Below are positions 8,126 through 19,269 of a stretch of DNA of 64,000 bases, piece by piece (positions within the stretch are counted from its first letter, which is position 1; each line of letters begins with the position of its first letter). Made by a program: the position numbers and the translations under genes. The stretch comes from Streptomyces djakartensis (GTDB taxonomy: Bacteria > Actinomycetota > Actinomycetes > Streptomycetales > Streptomycetaceae): the NCBI RefSeq assembly GCF_014651075.1, contig NZ_BMWE01000008.1, positions 186,001 through 250,000 on the forward strand, read 5' to 3'. Under the pieces are notes generated by a model. The model saw only the letters and a list, made by a program, of their open reading frames with translations, did no database searches and was not told the origin of the DNA.

Positions 8126-9007
8126 ATGCCTTCCAACGACTCCGACAAGCACGCCGCGCCCCCGCTGCCGGAACCCCTCCGGGTGCCGGTCGCCGACTCC
8201 CACACCCACCTGGACATGCAGTCCGGAACGGTCGAGGAGGCGCTTACGAAGGCGGCGTCGGTCGGTGTGACGACGGTCGTGCAGGTCGGCTGCGACCTGA
8301 AGGGCTCCCGGTGGGCGGCCGAGACGGCGGCGGCCTACGAGGCCGTCCACGCGACGGTCGCCCTGCACCCGAACGAGGCCCCGCGCATCGTCCACGGCGA
8401 CCCGGACGGCTGGTCGCGGCAGGGCGCGCGCCAACCGGGCGGCCAGGCGGCACTGGACGACGCGCTCGCCGAGATCGACCGGCTTGCCGCGCTGGAACAG
8501 GTCAAGGGCGTCGGAGAGACGGGCCTGGACTACTTCCGCACCGGGCCCGAGGGCAAGGAGGCACAGGAGAGGTCCTTCCGCGCGCACATCGAGATCGCCA
8601 AGCGGCACGGCAAGGCCCTGGTCATCCACGACCGCGAGGCCCACGCGGATGTCCTGCGCGTCCTGAAGGAGGAGGGCGCCCCCGAGCGGACCGTCTTCCA
8701 CTGCTACTCCGGTGACGCCGAGATGGCGGAGATCTGCGCGAGCGCCGGCTACTTCATGTCCTTCGCCGGCAACGTCACCTTCAAGAACGCCCAGAACCTG
8801 CGGGACGCCGTGGCGGTGGCCCCGCTGGAGCTGCTCCTCGTCGAGACGGACGCGCCCTTCCTCACGCCGGTGCCGTACCGCGGGCGCCCCAACGCCCCCT
8901 ACCTGGTGCCGCTCACCGTGCGGGCCATGGCCGAGGTACGCGGTGCCGACGAGGACACCCTGGCGGCCGCCCTCGCGGCGAACACGGCGCGCGCGTTCGG
9001 CTACTGA
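8126..9007 (+). CDS. tatD: TatD-family metal-dependent deoxyribonuclease
   Basis: This is a metal-dependent hydrolase of the TatD family (3'-5' exonuclease/AP nuclease activity in characterised members), cytoplasmic TIM barrel, 293 residues. The metal ligands are visible in order: DSHTHLD near residue 24, a Glu in GVGETGLDYF, HDREAH, HCYSGD, and ETDAPFLTP near the C terminus. The start ATG 8126 lies shortly after a GGATCGGGG leader. In many actinobacteria tatD precedes rpfB and rsmA, as here. The 151-base gap to rpfB suggests separate transcription. Confidence 0.92.
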   Translation: MPSNDSDKHAAPPLPEPLRVPVADSHTHLDMQSGTVEEALTKAASVGVTTVVQVGCDLKGSRWAAETAAAYEAVHATVALHPNEAPRIVHGDPDGWSRQGARQPGGQAALDDALAEIDRLAALEQVKGVGETGLDYFRTGPEGKEAQERSFRAHIEIAKRHGKALVIHDREAHADVLRVLKEEGAPERTVFHCYSGDAEMAEICASAGYFMSFAGNVTFKNAQNLRDAVAVAPLELLLVETDAPFLTPVPYRGRPNAPYLVPLTVRAMAEVRGADEDTLAAALAANTARAFGY

Positions 9008-9158
9008 CCTCCTGCGGACACCTTCCGCGGACACCTCCCGCGTCACCGCACTACTGTGCGTAGTCGCGTCGCTTTGGAGAGTGACGGCCGCTCCGCTAGG
9101 TTCTGGGGGCCCGATCCGGACCCCTCTGGACCCCCTCCGTCCCCTGGAGCGCGTCGGC

Positions 9159-10586
9159 GTGAGCAACTCGCAGTACGAGACGTACGAGATGTACGGCTCG
9201 GCCTACCCGGACCCCGTGTACGGCTGGCCCGGCGCCCATGAGGACACCTACCGGCCCGCCTACGAGGAGCCGCCCCTGCCCGGACCTGACCGGCCCGGCG
9301 CCCCGGAGCCGCGCAGGGAACCCCGTCCGGAAGCAGGTCCGGAAACGCGTCCGGGATCACGCGCCGAAGCTCGCGCCGAAGCACGCGTCGAAGCTCGCGC
9401 CGAAGCACGCGCCGGATCGCGGACGGGAGCACGCACCGGTTCCCACCGCAGGTCCACCCGCCGCCGCAGAACCAAGTACGTTGAGCGCCCGGGCGAGGGT
9501 TCCCTTCGCCGGCTGCTTCCGCAGGCCCTGGTCGTCGCCTTCCTCGCGGGCGGCACCACGGCGTTCGTCGCCAAGGACAAGGCGATCGAGCTGAGCGTCG
9601 ACGGCAAGGCCCGCACGCTGCACACCTTCGCCGAAGACGTCACCGAGCTGCTGGCCGAGGAAGGCGTCGAGATCGGCGACCACGACGCCGTCGCGCCCGG
9701 GCCGGACGAGAGGATCACCAGCGGCGACGAGGTCGCCGTGCGCTACGCCCGCCCCGTACGGCTGACACTCGACGGCCACCGGCGTGAGGTGTGGACGACG
9801 GCCCACACGGTGGCCGGGGCGCTCAGGCAACTGGGGGTGCGCCAGGAGGGCGCGTACGTGTCCACCTCGCGCTCGCGGCGGATCGGCCGCGAGGGCCTCG
9901 CGCTGGACGTGCGGACCGAGCGCACGGTCACCGTCATGGCCGACGGCCGGGCCCGCACCGTCCGCACCAACGCGGCGACCGTGCGGGACGCGGTCGAGGA
10001 GGCCGGGATCACCCTGCGCGGCCAGGACACCACGTCGGTCCCGCCAGGGAGCTTCCCGCGCGACGGGCAGACCGTCACGGTGCTGCGGATCACCGGCGGC
10101 AAGGAGGTCCACGACGAGCCGATCCCGTTCCAGGTGCGGCGGACCGAGGACCCGGCCCTGTTCCGCGGCACGGAGGTCGTCGAACAGGCGGGGGAACCCG
10201 GCCTGCGCCGCGTCACCTACTCCGTGCGCACCGTCAACGGCGTCAGGCAGAAGCCGCGCCGCATCAAGTCCGAGCTGGTGCGCCTGCCCCGCCCGCAGCT
10301 GGTGAAGGTCGGCACCATGCCGCGACCGTCCTCCGTGCAGGGCGCCGACCACCTCGACTGGCAGGGCCTCGCCGCCTGCGAGTCCGGAGGCCGCCCCGAC
10401 GCGGTCGACTCCTCGGGCACCTACGGCGGCCTGTACCAGTTCGACACCCGGACCTGGCAGGCCCTCGGCGGCCGGGGCCGCCCCCAGGACGCCCCGGCGG
10501 CGGAACAGACGTACCGCGCGAAGAAGCTGTACGTGCGCCGGGGCGCGAGCCCGTGGCCGCACTGCGGCAGCCGCCTGCACAGCTGA
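9159..10586 (+). CDS. rpfB: Resuscitation-promoting factor RpfB (cell-wall lytic enzyme)
   Basis: RpfB is a secreted or membrane-tethered muralytic enzyme that promotes spore germination and regrowth. The 475-residue product has a variable, charged cytoplasmic N terminus (about 1-115) and a membrane segment near 119-138 ([14 protein letters not shown]). Three DUF348 repeats follow (about 145-325), then a G5 domain (about 330-390) and a C-terminal lysozyme-like RPF domain. The catalytic acid is E408 in AACESGG. The GTG at 9159 has GGAG 10 bases upstream and starts (M)[12 protein letters not shown]. The N terminus contains an unusual repeat (9341-9420). It lies just upstream of rsmA-ispE, the widespread actinobacterial order rpfB-rsmA-ispE. 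Confidence 0.93.
   Translation: MSNSQYETYEMYGSAYPDPVYGWPGAHEDTYRPAYEEPPLPGPDRPGAPEPRREPRPEAGPETRPGSRAEARAEARVEARAEARAGSRTGARTGSHRRSTRRRRTKYVERPGEGSLRRLLPQALVVAFLAGGTTAFVAKDKAIELSVDGKARTLHTFAEDVTELLAEEGVEIGDHDAVAPGPDERITSGDEVAVRYARPVRLTLDGHRREVWTTAHTVAGALRQLGVRQEGAYVSTSRSRRIGREGLALDVRTERTVTVMADGRARTVRTNAATVRDAVEEAGITLRGQDTTSVPPGSFPRDGQTVTVLRITGGKEVHDEPIPFQVRRTEDPALFRGTEVVEQAGEPGLRRVTYSVRTVNGVRQKPRRIKSELVRLPRPQLVKVGTMPRPSSVQGADHLDWQGLAACESGGRPDAVDSSGTYGGLYQFDTRTWQALGGRGRPQDAPAAEQTYRAKKLYVRRGASPWPHCGSRLHS
9341..9420 (+). repeat. In-frame tandem repeat within the rpfB N-terminal region
   Basis: GAAGCTCGCGCCGAAGCACG-like units repeat about every 24 bases, encoding alternating Arg-Ala-Glu-Ala blocks ([17 protein letters not shown]). 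The result is a short charged linker on the cytoplasmic side of the anchor. Repeat length is likely to vary between strains. Confidence 0.7.
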
Positions 10587-10760
10587 CAACCGAGCCCCCC
10601 GCCGCTGCGGGCAATCGTGCCGCCAAGGGCGGCACGGGTGGGCGCAGCGGCACCCCGCACCGCCGGGCTGCGCAACGCCCCGCCCCCGGCACCAACGCCG
10701 AGCCACCAGGAAACCCGCCCCCGGCACCAACGCCGAGCCACCACGAACCCGCCCCACCAA
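10587..10760. repeat. Intergenic repeat block with two hairpins and a 35-base direct repeat
   Basis: Two stems follow the rpfB stop: 10617-10635 (GTGCCGCC-AAG-GGCGGCAC, 8 bp) and 10642-10673 (GCGCAGC...GCTGCGC). Then a 28-base unit starting CGCCCCCGGCACCAACGCCG occurs at 10681-10708 and again at 10716-10743. The hairpins could end rpfB transcription. The text resembles dispersed intergenic repeats I recall from Streptomyces genomes, an impression I cannot confirm here. Confidence 0.6.
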
Positions 10761-10767
10761 ACCCCCG

Positions 10768-10773
10768 TACCCT
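10768..10773 (+). promoter_or_regulatory. -10 box for a leaderless rsmA transcript
   Basis: TACCCT lies 7 bases before the rsmA GTG at 10781, and no ribosome-binding site precedes that GTG. This spacing places transcription initiation at or next to the start codon, the usual arrangement for leaderless mRNAs in actinobacteria. Inference from spacing. Confidence 0.55.
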
Positions 10774-10780
10774 TGTCCCC

Positions 10781-11668
10781 GTGACCAGCCCCACCCCCGA
10801 CGCCCTCCTCGGCCCCGCCGATGTCCGCGAACTCGCCGCCGCCCTCGGCGTACGCCCCACCAAGCAACGCGGCCAGAACTTCGTGATCGACGCGAACACC
10901 GTCCGCCGCATCGTCCGCACCGCACAGGTCCGCCCCGACGACGTCGTCGTCGAGGTCGGCCCGGGGCTCGGGTCGCTCACCCTGGCGCTGCTGGAGGTCG
11001 CCGACCGCGTCACGGCCGTCGAGATCGACGAGGTGCTCGCCGCGGCACTGCCCGCGACCGTCACGGCCCGCATGCCCGAGCGCGCCGACCGCTTCGCCCT
11101 CGTCTACTCCGACGCCATGCACGTCACGGACCTGCCGGGCCCCGCCCCGACCGCGCTGGTCGCCAACCTGCCCTACAACGTGGCCGTCCCGGTGCTGCTG
11201 CACATGCTCGACACCTTCCCGACCATCGAACGCACCCTCGTCATGGTCCAGTCGGAGGTCGCCGACCGGCTCGCCGCCCCGCCCGGCTCGAAGGTGTACG
11301 GCGTCCCCTCCGTGAAGGCCAACTGGTACGCCGAGGTCAAGCGGGCCGGCGCCATCGGCCGGAACGTCTTCTGGCCGGCGCCCAACGTCGACAGCGGCCT
11401 GGTCTCCCTGGTCCGCCGGACCGAACCGCCGAGGACGACGGCCTCGAAGACCGAGGTGTTCGCGGTCGTCGACGCGGCGTTCGCCCAGCGCCGCAAGACG
11501 CTGCGGGCCGCGCTCGCCGGCTGGGCCGGGTCCGCCGCCGCAGCCGAGGCGGCCCTCGTCGCCGCCGGGGTCTCCCCGCAGGCCCGGGGCGAGTCGCTGA
11601 CCGTGGAAGAGTTCGCGCGTATCGCCGAGCACAAGGCGAGCCGGCACGAGGAGAAGGAGCCCGCGTGA
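10781..11668 (+). CDS. rsmA: 16S rRNA (adenine1518-N6/adenine1519-N6)-dimethyltransferase
   Basis: RsmA (KsgA) dimethylates two adjacent adenines in helix 45 of 16S rRNA. The product is 295 residues. The signatures are [17 protein letters not shown] at the N terminus, the SAM-binding loop [15 protein letters not shown], the catalytic NLPYN motif ([15 protein letters not shown]), and a C-terminal helical domain with [13 protein letters not shown]. The GTG at 10781 begins (M)[14 protein letters not shown] and appears leaderless. Its last four bases overlap the ispE start (GTGA), so the two are translationally coupled. Confidence 0.95.
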   Translation: MTSPTPDALLGPADVRELAAALGVRPTKQRGQNFVIDANTVRRIVRTAQVRPDDVVVEVGPGLGSLTLALLEVADRVTAVEIDEVLAAALPATVTARMPERADRFALVYSDAMHVTDLPGPAPTALVANLPYNVAVPVLLHMLDTFPTIERTLVMVQSEVADRLAAPPGSKVYGVPSVKANWYAEVKRAGAIGRNVFWPAPNVDSGLVSLVRRTEPPRTTASKTEVFAVVDAAFAQRRKTLRAALAGWAGSAAAAEAALVAAGVSPQARGESLTVEEFARIAEHKASRHEEKEPA

Positions 11669-12573
11669 GCGTCACGGTCCGCGTCCCCGCCAAGGTCAAC
11701 GTCCAGCTGGCGGTCGGCGCCGCCCGCCCGGACGGCTTCCACCCCCTCGCCAACGTCTTCCTCGCCGTCGGCCTCTACGACGAGGTCACCGTCACCCCGG
11801 CCCGTGAACTCCGTGTCACCTGCGAGGGCCCGGACGCCGACCAGGTCCCCCTGGACCGTACGAACCTGGCCGCACGGGCGGCCGAGGCGCTCGCCGAGCG
11901 GTACGGCCGTACGCCCGGCGTCCACATCCACATCGCCAAGGACATCCCCGTCGCCGGCGGCATGGCGGGCGGCAGCGCCGACGGCGCCGGCGCCCTGGTG
12001 GCCTGTGACGCGCTGTGGGGGACCGGCGCCTCCCGCGAGGAACTCCTCGAGATCTGCGCGGAGCTGGGCAGCGACGTGCCGTTCAGCCTGGTCGGCGGGG
12101 CGGCCCTCGGCATCGGGCGGGGTGAGCAGCTGACGCCCCTGGAGACCGGCGGCACCTTCCACTGGGTGTTCGCGATGGCCGGCCGTGGTCTGTCCACCCC
12201 GGCCGTGTTCCGCGAGTTCGACCGGCTCGGCGAGGGCACGGACATCCCCGAGCCCGTCGCCTCCCAGGAACTCCTCGCCGCCCTCGCCAAGGGCGACCCG
12301 GACGCGCTCGCCGCCGCCGTCTCCAACGACCTCCAGCCCGCGGCCCTCTCCCTCTTCCCGGAACTCGCCGGGACCCTCGCCACTGGCCGCGCCGCCGGCG
12401 CCCTCGCCGCCCTGGTCTCCGGCTCCGGCCCGACCACGGCGTTCCTCGTCCGCGACCCCGACTCGGCTGCCGCGGTGGCCCAGGCACTACTGACCTCCGG
12501 CACGTGCCGGACGGTACGCACGGCGTCGGGTCCGGCACCCGGGGCGACGGTGACCGCCGCCGAGCCCTCCTGA
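11665..12573 (+). CDS. ispE: 4-(cytidine 5'-diphospho)-2-C-methyl-D-erythritol kinase
   Basis: IspE phosphorylates CDP-methylerythritol in the MEP pathway to isoprenoid precursors. The 302-residue product is a GHMP kinase. It shows [11 protein letters not shown] with the catalytic Lys, [19 protein letters not shown], the ATP loop [18 protein letters not shown] near residue 97, and a C-terminal [11 protein letters not shown] motif. The GTG at 11665 overlaps the rsmA stop by four bases. Isoprenoid supply also feeds the polyprenyl-phosphate mannose used by Pmt upstream. Confidence 0.95.
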   Translation: MSVTVRVPAKVNVQLAVGAARPDGFHPLANVFLAVGLYDEVTVTPARELRVTCEGPDADQVPLDRTNLAARAAEALAERYGRTPGVHIHIAKDIPVAGGMAGGSADGAGALVACDALWGTGASREELLEICAELGSDVPFSLVGGAALGIGRGEQLTPLETGGTFHWVFAMAGRGLSTPAVFREFDRLGEGTDIPEPVASQELLAALAKGDPDALAAAVSNDLQPAALSLFPELAGTLATGRAAGALAALVSGSGPTTAFLVRDPDSAAAVAQALLTSGTCRTVRTASGPAPGATVTAAEPS

Positions 12574-12643
12574 ACACCCCGGCCGGAGCACCCCGCCGCC
12601 CGACTACCCTGGAGGGTCGATCGTCCCCCCTGTCAGGAGAGAA

Positions 12644-14458
<1,815 letters not shown>

Positions 14459-14489
14459 AGGGTGCGTGAAGGCGCATAACGAGGGCGTC

Positions 14490-14530
14490 ACGGGCCGGTC
14501 CTCCCTTGGGAACAGGGGTGATCGGCCCGT
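14490..14530 (+). terminator. Terminator hairpin after the ABC-F gene
   Basis: ACGGGCCG (14490-14497) pairs with CGGCCCGT (14523-14530). The inner loop has further C-rich/G-rich complementarity, and the hairpin starts about 30 bases after the stop codon. Confidence 0.6.
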
Positions 14531-14556
14531 TGTGCTGTCAGAACCTGGTGATAAAA

Positions 14557-14588
14557 AGAGTCGTCTTAGAACTTTATGAAACGACTCT
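14557..14588. promoter_or_regulatory. AT-rich inverted repeat upstream of the PQQ-propeller gene
   Basis: AGAGTCGT (14557-14564) and ACGACTCT (14581-14588) form a perfect 8-bp inverted repeat around a 16-base AT-rich centre, 62 bases before the next start codon. AT-rich sequence is rare here, so this is probably part of the promoter or an operator. Confidence 0.45.
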
Positions 14589-14649
14589 GAGCCCATCGCG
14601 TATCTCAGGGCGTGGCTAAAAATCAGTGATCGAACGGGGGAATCCGCTG

Positions 14650-16491
14650 ATGACTCAGCCGCCCGGTCAGCCGCCGCACGGTGGTTTCGGCGCACCGCAG
14701 GAACAGCCGCCGCAGGGCGGTGGTTTCGGACCGCCGCAGACCCCGCCACCGCCGCAGGGCCCGCCACCGCCGCAGGGCCCGCCCCAGGCTCCGCAGCCAC
14801 CGCAGGGACCGCCGCAGCCCGGATACGGCTACCCCCAGCAACCCCCGCAGCAGCCCGGGCCGTACGGACCGCCGGGGCAGCCGGGGCAGCCGGGGCAGCC
14901 GGGACAGCCGGGGCCGTACAACTCCGGCCCGTACGCCCAGCCGCAGCAGCCCGGCCCCTACGGCCACCCACAGCAGCCAGGCCCGTACGGGGCGCCCGGA
15001 TACGGCTACCCGCCCCAGCCGCACTACCTCGGCGCGCCCGGCACCCCACCCGCGGGCGGCTCGGGCAACCCCTTCAAGGGCAAGCCCGCCATGGTCATCG
15101 GCGCGGCTGTCGCAGCGCTGCTCGTTGTCGGCGGCACCGTCTGGGCGGTCACCGGCGACGACGGCAAGGGCAGGAAGAAGCCGGTCGCCCAGCAGGGCGG
15201 CCACGGAAAGCCGGGCACTTCCGGCCCGGCCGCCCCCGGTGACGGCAGCGGCGACGGCGGCGAGGATCCGGAGGACCTCAACGCGGGCCGACAGGCCGGC
15301 GAGGCGAAGGTCCTCTGGTACAAGGAGGCGCCCGACGCGCCCGGTTCCGGCGCCGAGGCCCCCGGCATGTGGATCACCGACAAGACCGCGGTGAAGGCGG
15401 CGTACAAGCAGCTCGTCGCCTACGACGTCGGTGACGGCAAACCGGCCTGGGACCCGATCACCTTCCCGCAGAAGATCTGCGCGACGACCCCGCAACAGAC
15501 CTCCGACGACAAGATCGTCGTCGCGTACATGAGCGGCAGCAGCAGCCGCGCCAAGTGCAGCCAGCTGCAGGAGATCGACCTCGACACCGGCGACAAGGGC
15601 TGGAAGCGGGAGGTCGCCGACGGCGCCCTGTTCGACTCCACGCTCTCCGTCGAGATGTCCATCACCGGCAAGACGCTGATGGTGGGCCGCTCCCAGTCCG
15701 GCACCGCGTACGACGTCACGAGCGGCGACAAGCTCTTCGACAAGAAGCGCTACGGAAAGTCCTGCTTCCCCGCCGCGTTCGCCGGGGGCGAGAAGCTGAT
15801 CGCGGTCTCCTCCTGCGGCGCCGGCAGCGACGACGCGCACGACGAGGTGCAGCAGCTCGATCCGCGTACCGGCAAGGTCGAGTGGACGCAGAAGTTCGAC
15901 AAGGGCTGGAAGGTCGCCCGCACCTACTCCGTGAGCCCGCTGGTCGTCTACAGCACCAACGAGGACAAGAAGGCCTGGAACATCTCCACCTTCACCTCGG
16001 GCGGCAAGTTCCGCTCGCAGGTCGGCTTCGACGAGGACTTCGCCCCGAAGTGCGGCTGGGCCATCCTCGAACGCGACCTCCAGGGCTGCCAGGGTGTCGC
16101 CGCCGACGGCACCACGCTCTACCTGCCGACCGAGGCGACCACCGGCGCCAACGAGATCGTCGCGGTCAACCTGGCCGACGGCAAGGAGAAGTGGCGCGTG
16201 AAGTCCCCGGCCGACGAGTCGATGCTGCCGATGAAGGTCGAGGGCGACAAGCTCATCGCCTATGTGGAGCCGTCGTACGACGCGGGCGGCCAGGTCGTCT
16301 CCATTGCGACCCGCGGCGGCAGCCACAAGCCCGTCAGGTTGCTGCAGAACCCGCAGGGCGCGGCGGACATCGAGAACGGCTTCTTCTCCAAGGACGTCGA
16401 CTGGGTCGACGGGCGCTTCTACATCTCGACGACCCGGCTGAGCGGAAACGACAGCACGAAGGAGAAGCTGATGCTCGCCTACGGCAAGTGA
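14650..16491 (+). CDS. Membrane-anchored PQQ-like beta-propeller protein with Pro/Gly-rich cytoplasmic tail
   Basis: The specific function is unknown. The 613-residue protein has a Pro/Gly/Gln/Tyr-rich N terminus (about 1-145), a single membrane segment near 146-168 (MVIGAAVAALLVVGGTVWAV), a charged spacer, then an extracellular PQQ-like beta-propeller. Repeated blade motifs include DPRTGKVEWTQKF and LADGKEKWRVKSP. The ATG at 14650 is used because GGGGGAA sits about 10 bases upstream and MTQPP matches the start of the paralogue next door. No PQQ-dehydrogenase catalytic residues stand out, so a binding or scaffolding role is more likely than an enzyme. Confidence 0.75.
   Translation: MTQPPGQPPHGGFGAPQEQPPQGGGFGPPQTPPPPQGPPPPQGPPQAPQPPQGPPQPGYGYPQQPPQQPGPYGPPGQPGQPGQPGQPGPYNSGPYAQPQQPGPYGHPQQPGPYGAPGYGYPPQPHYLGAPGTPPAGGSGNPFKGKPAMVIGAAVAALLVVGGTVWAVTGDDGKGRKKPVAQQGGHGKPGTSGPAAPGDGSGDGGEDPEDLNAGRQAGEAKVLWYKEAPDAPGSGAEAPGMWITDKTAVKAAYKQLVAYDVGDGKPAWDPITFPQKICATTPQQTSDDKIVVAYMSGSSSRAKCSQLQEIDLDTGDKGWKREVADGALFDSTLSVEMSITGKTLMVGRSQSGTAYDVTSGDKLFDKKRYGKSCFPAAFAGGEKLIAVSSCGAGSDDAHDEVQQLDPRTGKVEWTQKFDKGWKVARTYSVSPLVVYSTNEDKKAWNISTFTSGGKFRSQVGFDEDFAPKCGWAILERDLQGCQGVAADGTTLYLPTEATTGANEIVAVNLADGKEKWRVKSPADESMLPMKVEGDKLIAYVEPSYDAGGQVVSIATRGGSHKPVRLLQNPQGAADIENGFFSKDVDWVDGRFYISTTRLSGNDSTKEKLMLAYGK
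14720..14920 (+). repeat. Low-complexity Pro/Gly/Gln tandem repeats
   Basis: Short units repeat in frame: CCGCCGCAGGGCCCG-type blocks around 14745-14790, then a run of CCGGGGCAG-type 9-mers at 14872-14915 encoding repeated Pro-Gly-Gln. This forms the disordered tail of the preceding feature. Confidence 0.8.
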
Positions 16492-16566
16492 CTCTTCCTT
16501 CTCCTTCTCCCTCTCTCCTCCTGATCCGCCGTCGCCGCCCGTCCCCCTCCCCGAGGTACTCACGCC

Positions 16567-18339
16567 ATGACCCAGCCGCCGCCTCCGCCGCCGCCTCAGC
16601 AGCCCCCGCCCGGGGGAGGCTTCGGGCCGCCGCCTCAGAACCAGCCCCCGCAGCCTGGGTACGGCTATCCGCCCGCCGCTCCACAGCCCACTCCCCAGCC
16701 GCCGCAGCCGCCGCAGGCCCCGGCTGGTTACGGTTACCCCGGGCAGCCGCCGGGGCCTTACGGGCAGCCGGGGCCTTATCCGCAGCAGCCGGGACCCTAT
16801 GGGCAGCCGGGGTACGGGCAGCCCCCCGGCTACGGCTATCCGCACCCGGCCATGCCGCTCCAGCCGCAGCCCGGACCGCCCGGACAGCCCGGCGGCGGGA
16901 AGCCCAAGGCGAAGCCGGCCGTCATCGTCGCCGCCGCGGTCGTGGCGATAGCCCTGATCATCGGCGGCGGTGTCTGGTACTCCTCCGCCAACGGCGACGG
17001 CAAGAAGGACGACACCGCCGGTTCCAGCGGCGGCACCGGCGGCCCGGACGACGGCAACGGCGGCATCACCGCCGGCAAGGAGAAGGCACCGGCCGACCCC
17101 ACCTCCAAGGTCCTCTTCCAGGTCCCGGCCCCCGAGGTGAAGAACGGCGGCACGGTCGTCGTCGCCGGCTCGTGGCTCACCGACAAGGCGTACGTCAAGA
17201 GCGGCATCGCCGAGATCAACGGCTACGACCGCGACAAGGGCTCCAAGCTGTGGAAGATCCCGCTGCCCGGCCCGGTCTGCCAGGCCGGCCGGCACGTCAC
17301 CGACGACGACCTGACGGCGATCCTCTACCAGCCCGCGATGCCGACCAAGGCCGACCCCTCGCACGGGTGCAGTCAGCTCGCCCTGCTCGACCTGGACGAG
17401 GGCAAGAAGCTCTGGACCAGGACCGTCAAGGCCGGTGACCGGCTGATCAGTTTCGACAACGTGACGATCAGCGGTGACACCGTCGCCGTCGGCAGCACCA
17501 GCGGCGGCGCCGCCTTCGACGTCTCGGGCAAGCCCCTGTGGAGCCCGAAGCCCAAGGACTCCTGCTACGACGCCGGGTACGGCGGCGGCGAGAAGCTCGT
17601 CGCGGTGCGCAAGTGCGGTTCGTACGAGCAGCGGCAGCTGCACATCCAGACCATCGACCCGAAGTCCGGGAAGGTGATCTCGGAGTACAAGATGACGCAG
17701 GGCATCGAGTACGCGAGCATCGTGTCGACCGACCCGCTCGTGGTGGCGGCCGACGTCGGCGACTCCGCGGGCGACGGCAGCGGCATCTCCGACTTCTTCT
17801 CCATCGACAACAAGACCGGCAGGCTCCGGACACGGATCGCCGCACCGGGCGAGCAGTTCGCGGCCCGCTGCGAGGGCATCACGCGCATCGAGTACTGCAA
17901 CCAGCTGGCCGTCGGCAACGACCGGCTGTACATCCCGACCGAGGAACACGACGGCGACGGCAAGTACAGCCGGACCAACGAGATCGTCGCCTTCGACCTC
18001 GCCACGGGCAAGCAGACCGGGCAGCGGGCGGACGCGGGTGACGGCTACCGGATCTCGCCGCTGCGCATGGACGGCGGAAACCTGATCGCGTACAAACGGC
18101 CGCCGTACGACAAGGGCGGACAGATCGTGAGCATCGACGGGGGCAGCTTCGAGCAGACGAAGCTGCTGGAGAACCCGTCGACGTCCGCGGTGCGCAGGGT
18201 GGAGACCGGCATGTCGCCGGAGTACTCCGAGCTCCTGTTCGCCGACGGGCATCTGTTCATGTCCAGGGTGTACGCCAGTAAGCGCTCCAGCGGTGTGACC
18301 GAGAAGCAGTATCTGTCGGTGGGCTTCGGCACGAGCTGA
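16567..18339 (+). CDS. Membrane-anchored PQQ-like beta-propeller protein, paralogue
   Basis: The 590-residue paralogue of the upstream gene is separated by 75 bases. It has the same layout: Pro/Gln/Gly/Tyr-rich tail (about 1-115), one membrane segment near 117-140 (VIVAAAVVAIALIIGG), an acidic spacer, then a PQQ-like propeller with blades such as DRDKGSKLWKIPL and DLDEGKKLWTRTV. The ATG at 16567 has GAGG about 11 bases upstream. Two Cys in the propeller (PGPVCQAGRH and SHGCSQLAL) recur at matching places in the paralogue and could form disulfides. The pair is probably one transcript, closed by the hairpin at 18378-18409. Possible roles include surface sensing or a scaffold for envelope proteins (inference). 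Confidence 0.75.
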   Translation: MTQPPPPPPPQQPPPGGGFGPPPQNQPPQPGYGYPPAAPQPTPQPPQPPQAPAGYGYPGQPPGPYGQPGPYPQQPGPYGQPGYGQPPGYGYPHPAMPLQPQPGPPGQPGGGKPKAKPAVIVAAAVVAIALIIGGGVWYSSANGDGKKDDTAGSSGGTGGPDDGNGGITAGKEKAPADPTSKVLFQVPAPEVKNGGTVVVAGSWLTDKAYVKSGIAEINGYDRDKGSKLWKIPLPGPVCQAGRHVTDDDLTAILYQPAMPTKADPSHGCSQLALLDLDEGKKLWTRTVKAGDRLISFDNVTISGDTVAVGSTSGGAAFDVSGKPLWSPKPKDSCYDAGYGGGEKLVAVRKCGSYEQRQLHIQTIDPKSGKVISEYKMTQGIEYASIVSTDPLVVAADVGDSAGDGSGISDFFSIDNKTGRLRTRIAAPGEQFAARCEGITRIEYCNQLAVGNDRLYIPTEEHDGDGKYSRTNEIVAFDLATGKQTGQRADAGDGYRISPLRMDGGNLIAYKRPPYDKGGQIVSIDGGSFEQTKLLENPSTSAVRRVETGMSPEYSELLFADGHLFMSRVYASKRSSGVTEKQYLSVGFGTS

Positions 18340-18377
18340 TCGCTCGATGGCCGCTCGCTGATCGAATGGGTGCCGGT

Positions 18378-18409
18378 ACGGCCCCGTCCCTGAACAGGGG
18401 CGGGGCCGT
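18378..18409 (+). terminator. Strong terminator after the PQQ-propeller pair
   Basis: ACGGCCCCG (18378-18386) pairs with CGGGGCCGT (18401-18409). An inner TCCC/GGGG extension closes a short loop, and TTCG follows. Confidence 0.8.
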
Positions 18410-18576
18410 TCGCGTACACGCCGGTCAACCTCTCGAGAGAGGAATTCCGATGATCGGGGCGATTCTCGCCGGTAGGGGGAGCGCAACGTCGAACAAGCGT
18501 GTAGCTTCCGGGGGCATGAAGGCGGGGAGCCGGGGGGCTTCCATCTGGGGGGCCGGGGTGACTGGGGGGTTGCTCG

Positions 18577-19269
18577 ATGGGAGTGCGGCTCATGGTGGTC
18601 GACGACCACCGTTTGCTGGCCGAGGCGCTGGCTTCGGCGTTGAAGCTGCGAGGCCACCGGGTGCTGGCCGCGGCGGCACCGGCCGCGGGGGCGGCGGAAC
18701 TGGTGATCACGCGCGCGCCGGAGGTGTGCCTGCTGGGGACGGCCACGCCGGCCGAGCCCGGGATCTTCGACCCCGTCGCGAGGATCAAGCAGGAACGTCC
18801 CCAGGTCGCGGTGCTGGTCCTGGGACCGGTCCCCAGCCCGCGAGGTATCGCGGCGGCGTTCGCGGCGGGCGCGTCGGGTTACGTCCGGCACGATGAGCGC
18901 ATCGAGGGAGTCGAGCGGGCGATCATGAAGGCCCGTGCCGGGGAGGCGGCGGTCGCGCCGCAACTGCTCCAGGGAGCGTTCAGCGAGCTGCTCAACCCCG
19001 CGGCCCAACCGGACGACGAGGGCCAGCGCTTGCTCCAGATGCTCACGCCGAGGGAGGTGGAGGTCCTGGTCCGCGTGGCCGACGGCGAGGACACCCGCCT
19101 GATCGCGGCGGGCATGGGCATCGCCCCGTCCACGGCCCGCACGCACGTCCAGCGCGTGCTGATGAAACTCGGCGTCGGCTCCCGCCTGGAGGCGGCGGCA
19201 CTCGCCGCCCGGACGGGCTTGCTGGACCGGGCGGGCCCGGTGACCCGGAACCGGAAGCCGGAGGCCTGA
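18577..19269 (+). CDS. Atypical LuxR/NarL-family regulator with degenerate receiver domain
   Basis: The 230-residue protein has an N-terminal receiver fold (1-120) and a C-terminal LuxR HTH (about 150-215; LTPREVEVLVRVADGEDTR and IAPSTARTHVQRVLMKLG). The acidic pocket D9-D10 is kept, but the phospho-accepting Asp position is Gly54 (CLLGTATP). The conserved Ser/Thr strand reads VLVLGP, and the usual Lys is lost (GYVRHD). It therefore cannot be activated by normal phosphotransfer and probably responds to a ligand, a partner or its own concentration. No kinase is adjacent. The ATG at 18577 follows GGGGGG. It stands alone between two strong boundaries. Confidence 0.8.
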   Translation: MGVRLMVVDDHRLLAEALASALKLRGHRVLAAAAPAAGAAELVITRAPEVCLLGTATPAEPGIFDPVARIKQERPQVAVLVLGPVPSPRGIAAAFAAGASGYVRHDERIEGVERAIMKARAGEAAVAPQLLQGAFSELLNPAAQPDDEGQRLLQMLTPREVEVLVRVADGEDTRLIAAGMGIAPSTARTHVQRVLMKLGVGSRLEAAALAARTGLLDRAGPVTRNRKPEA

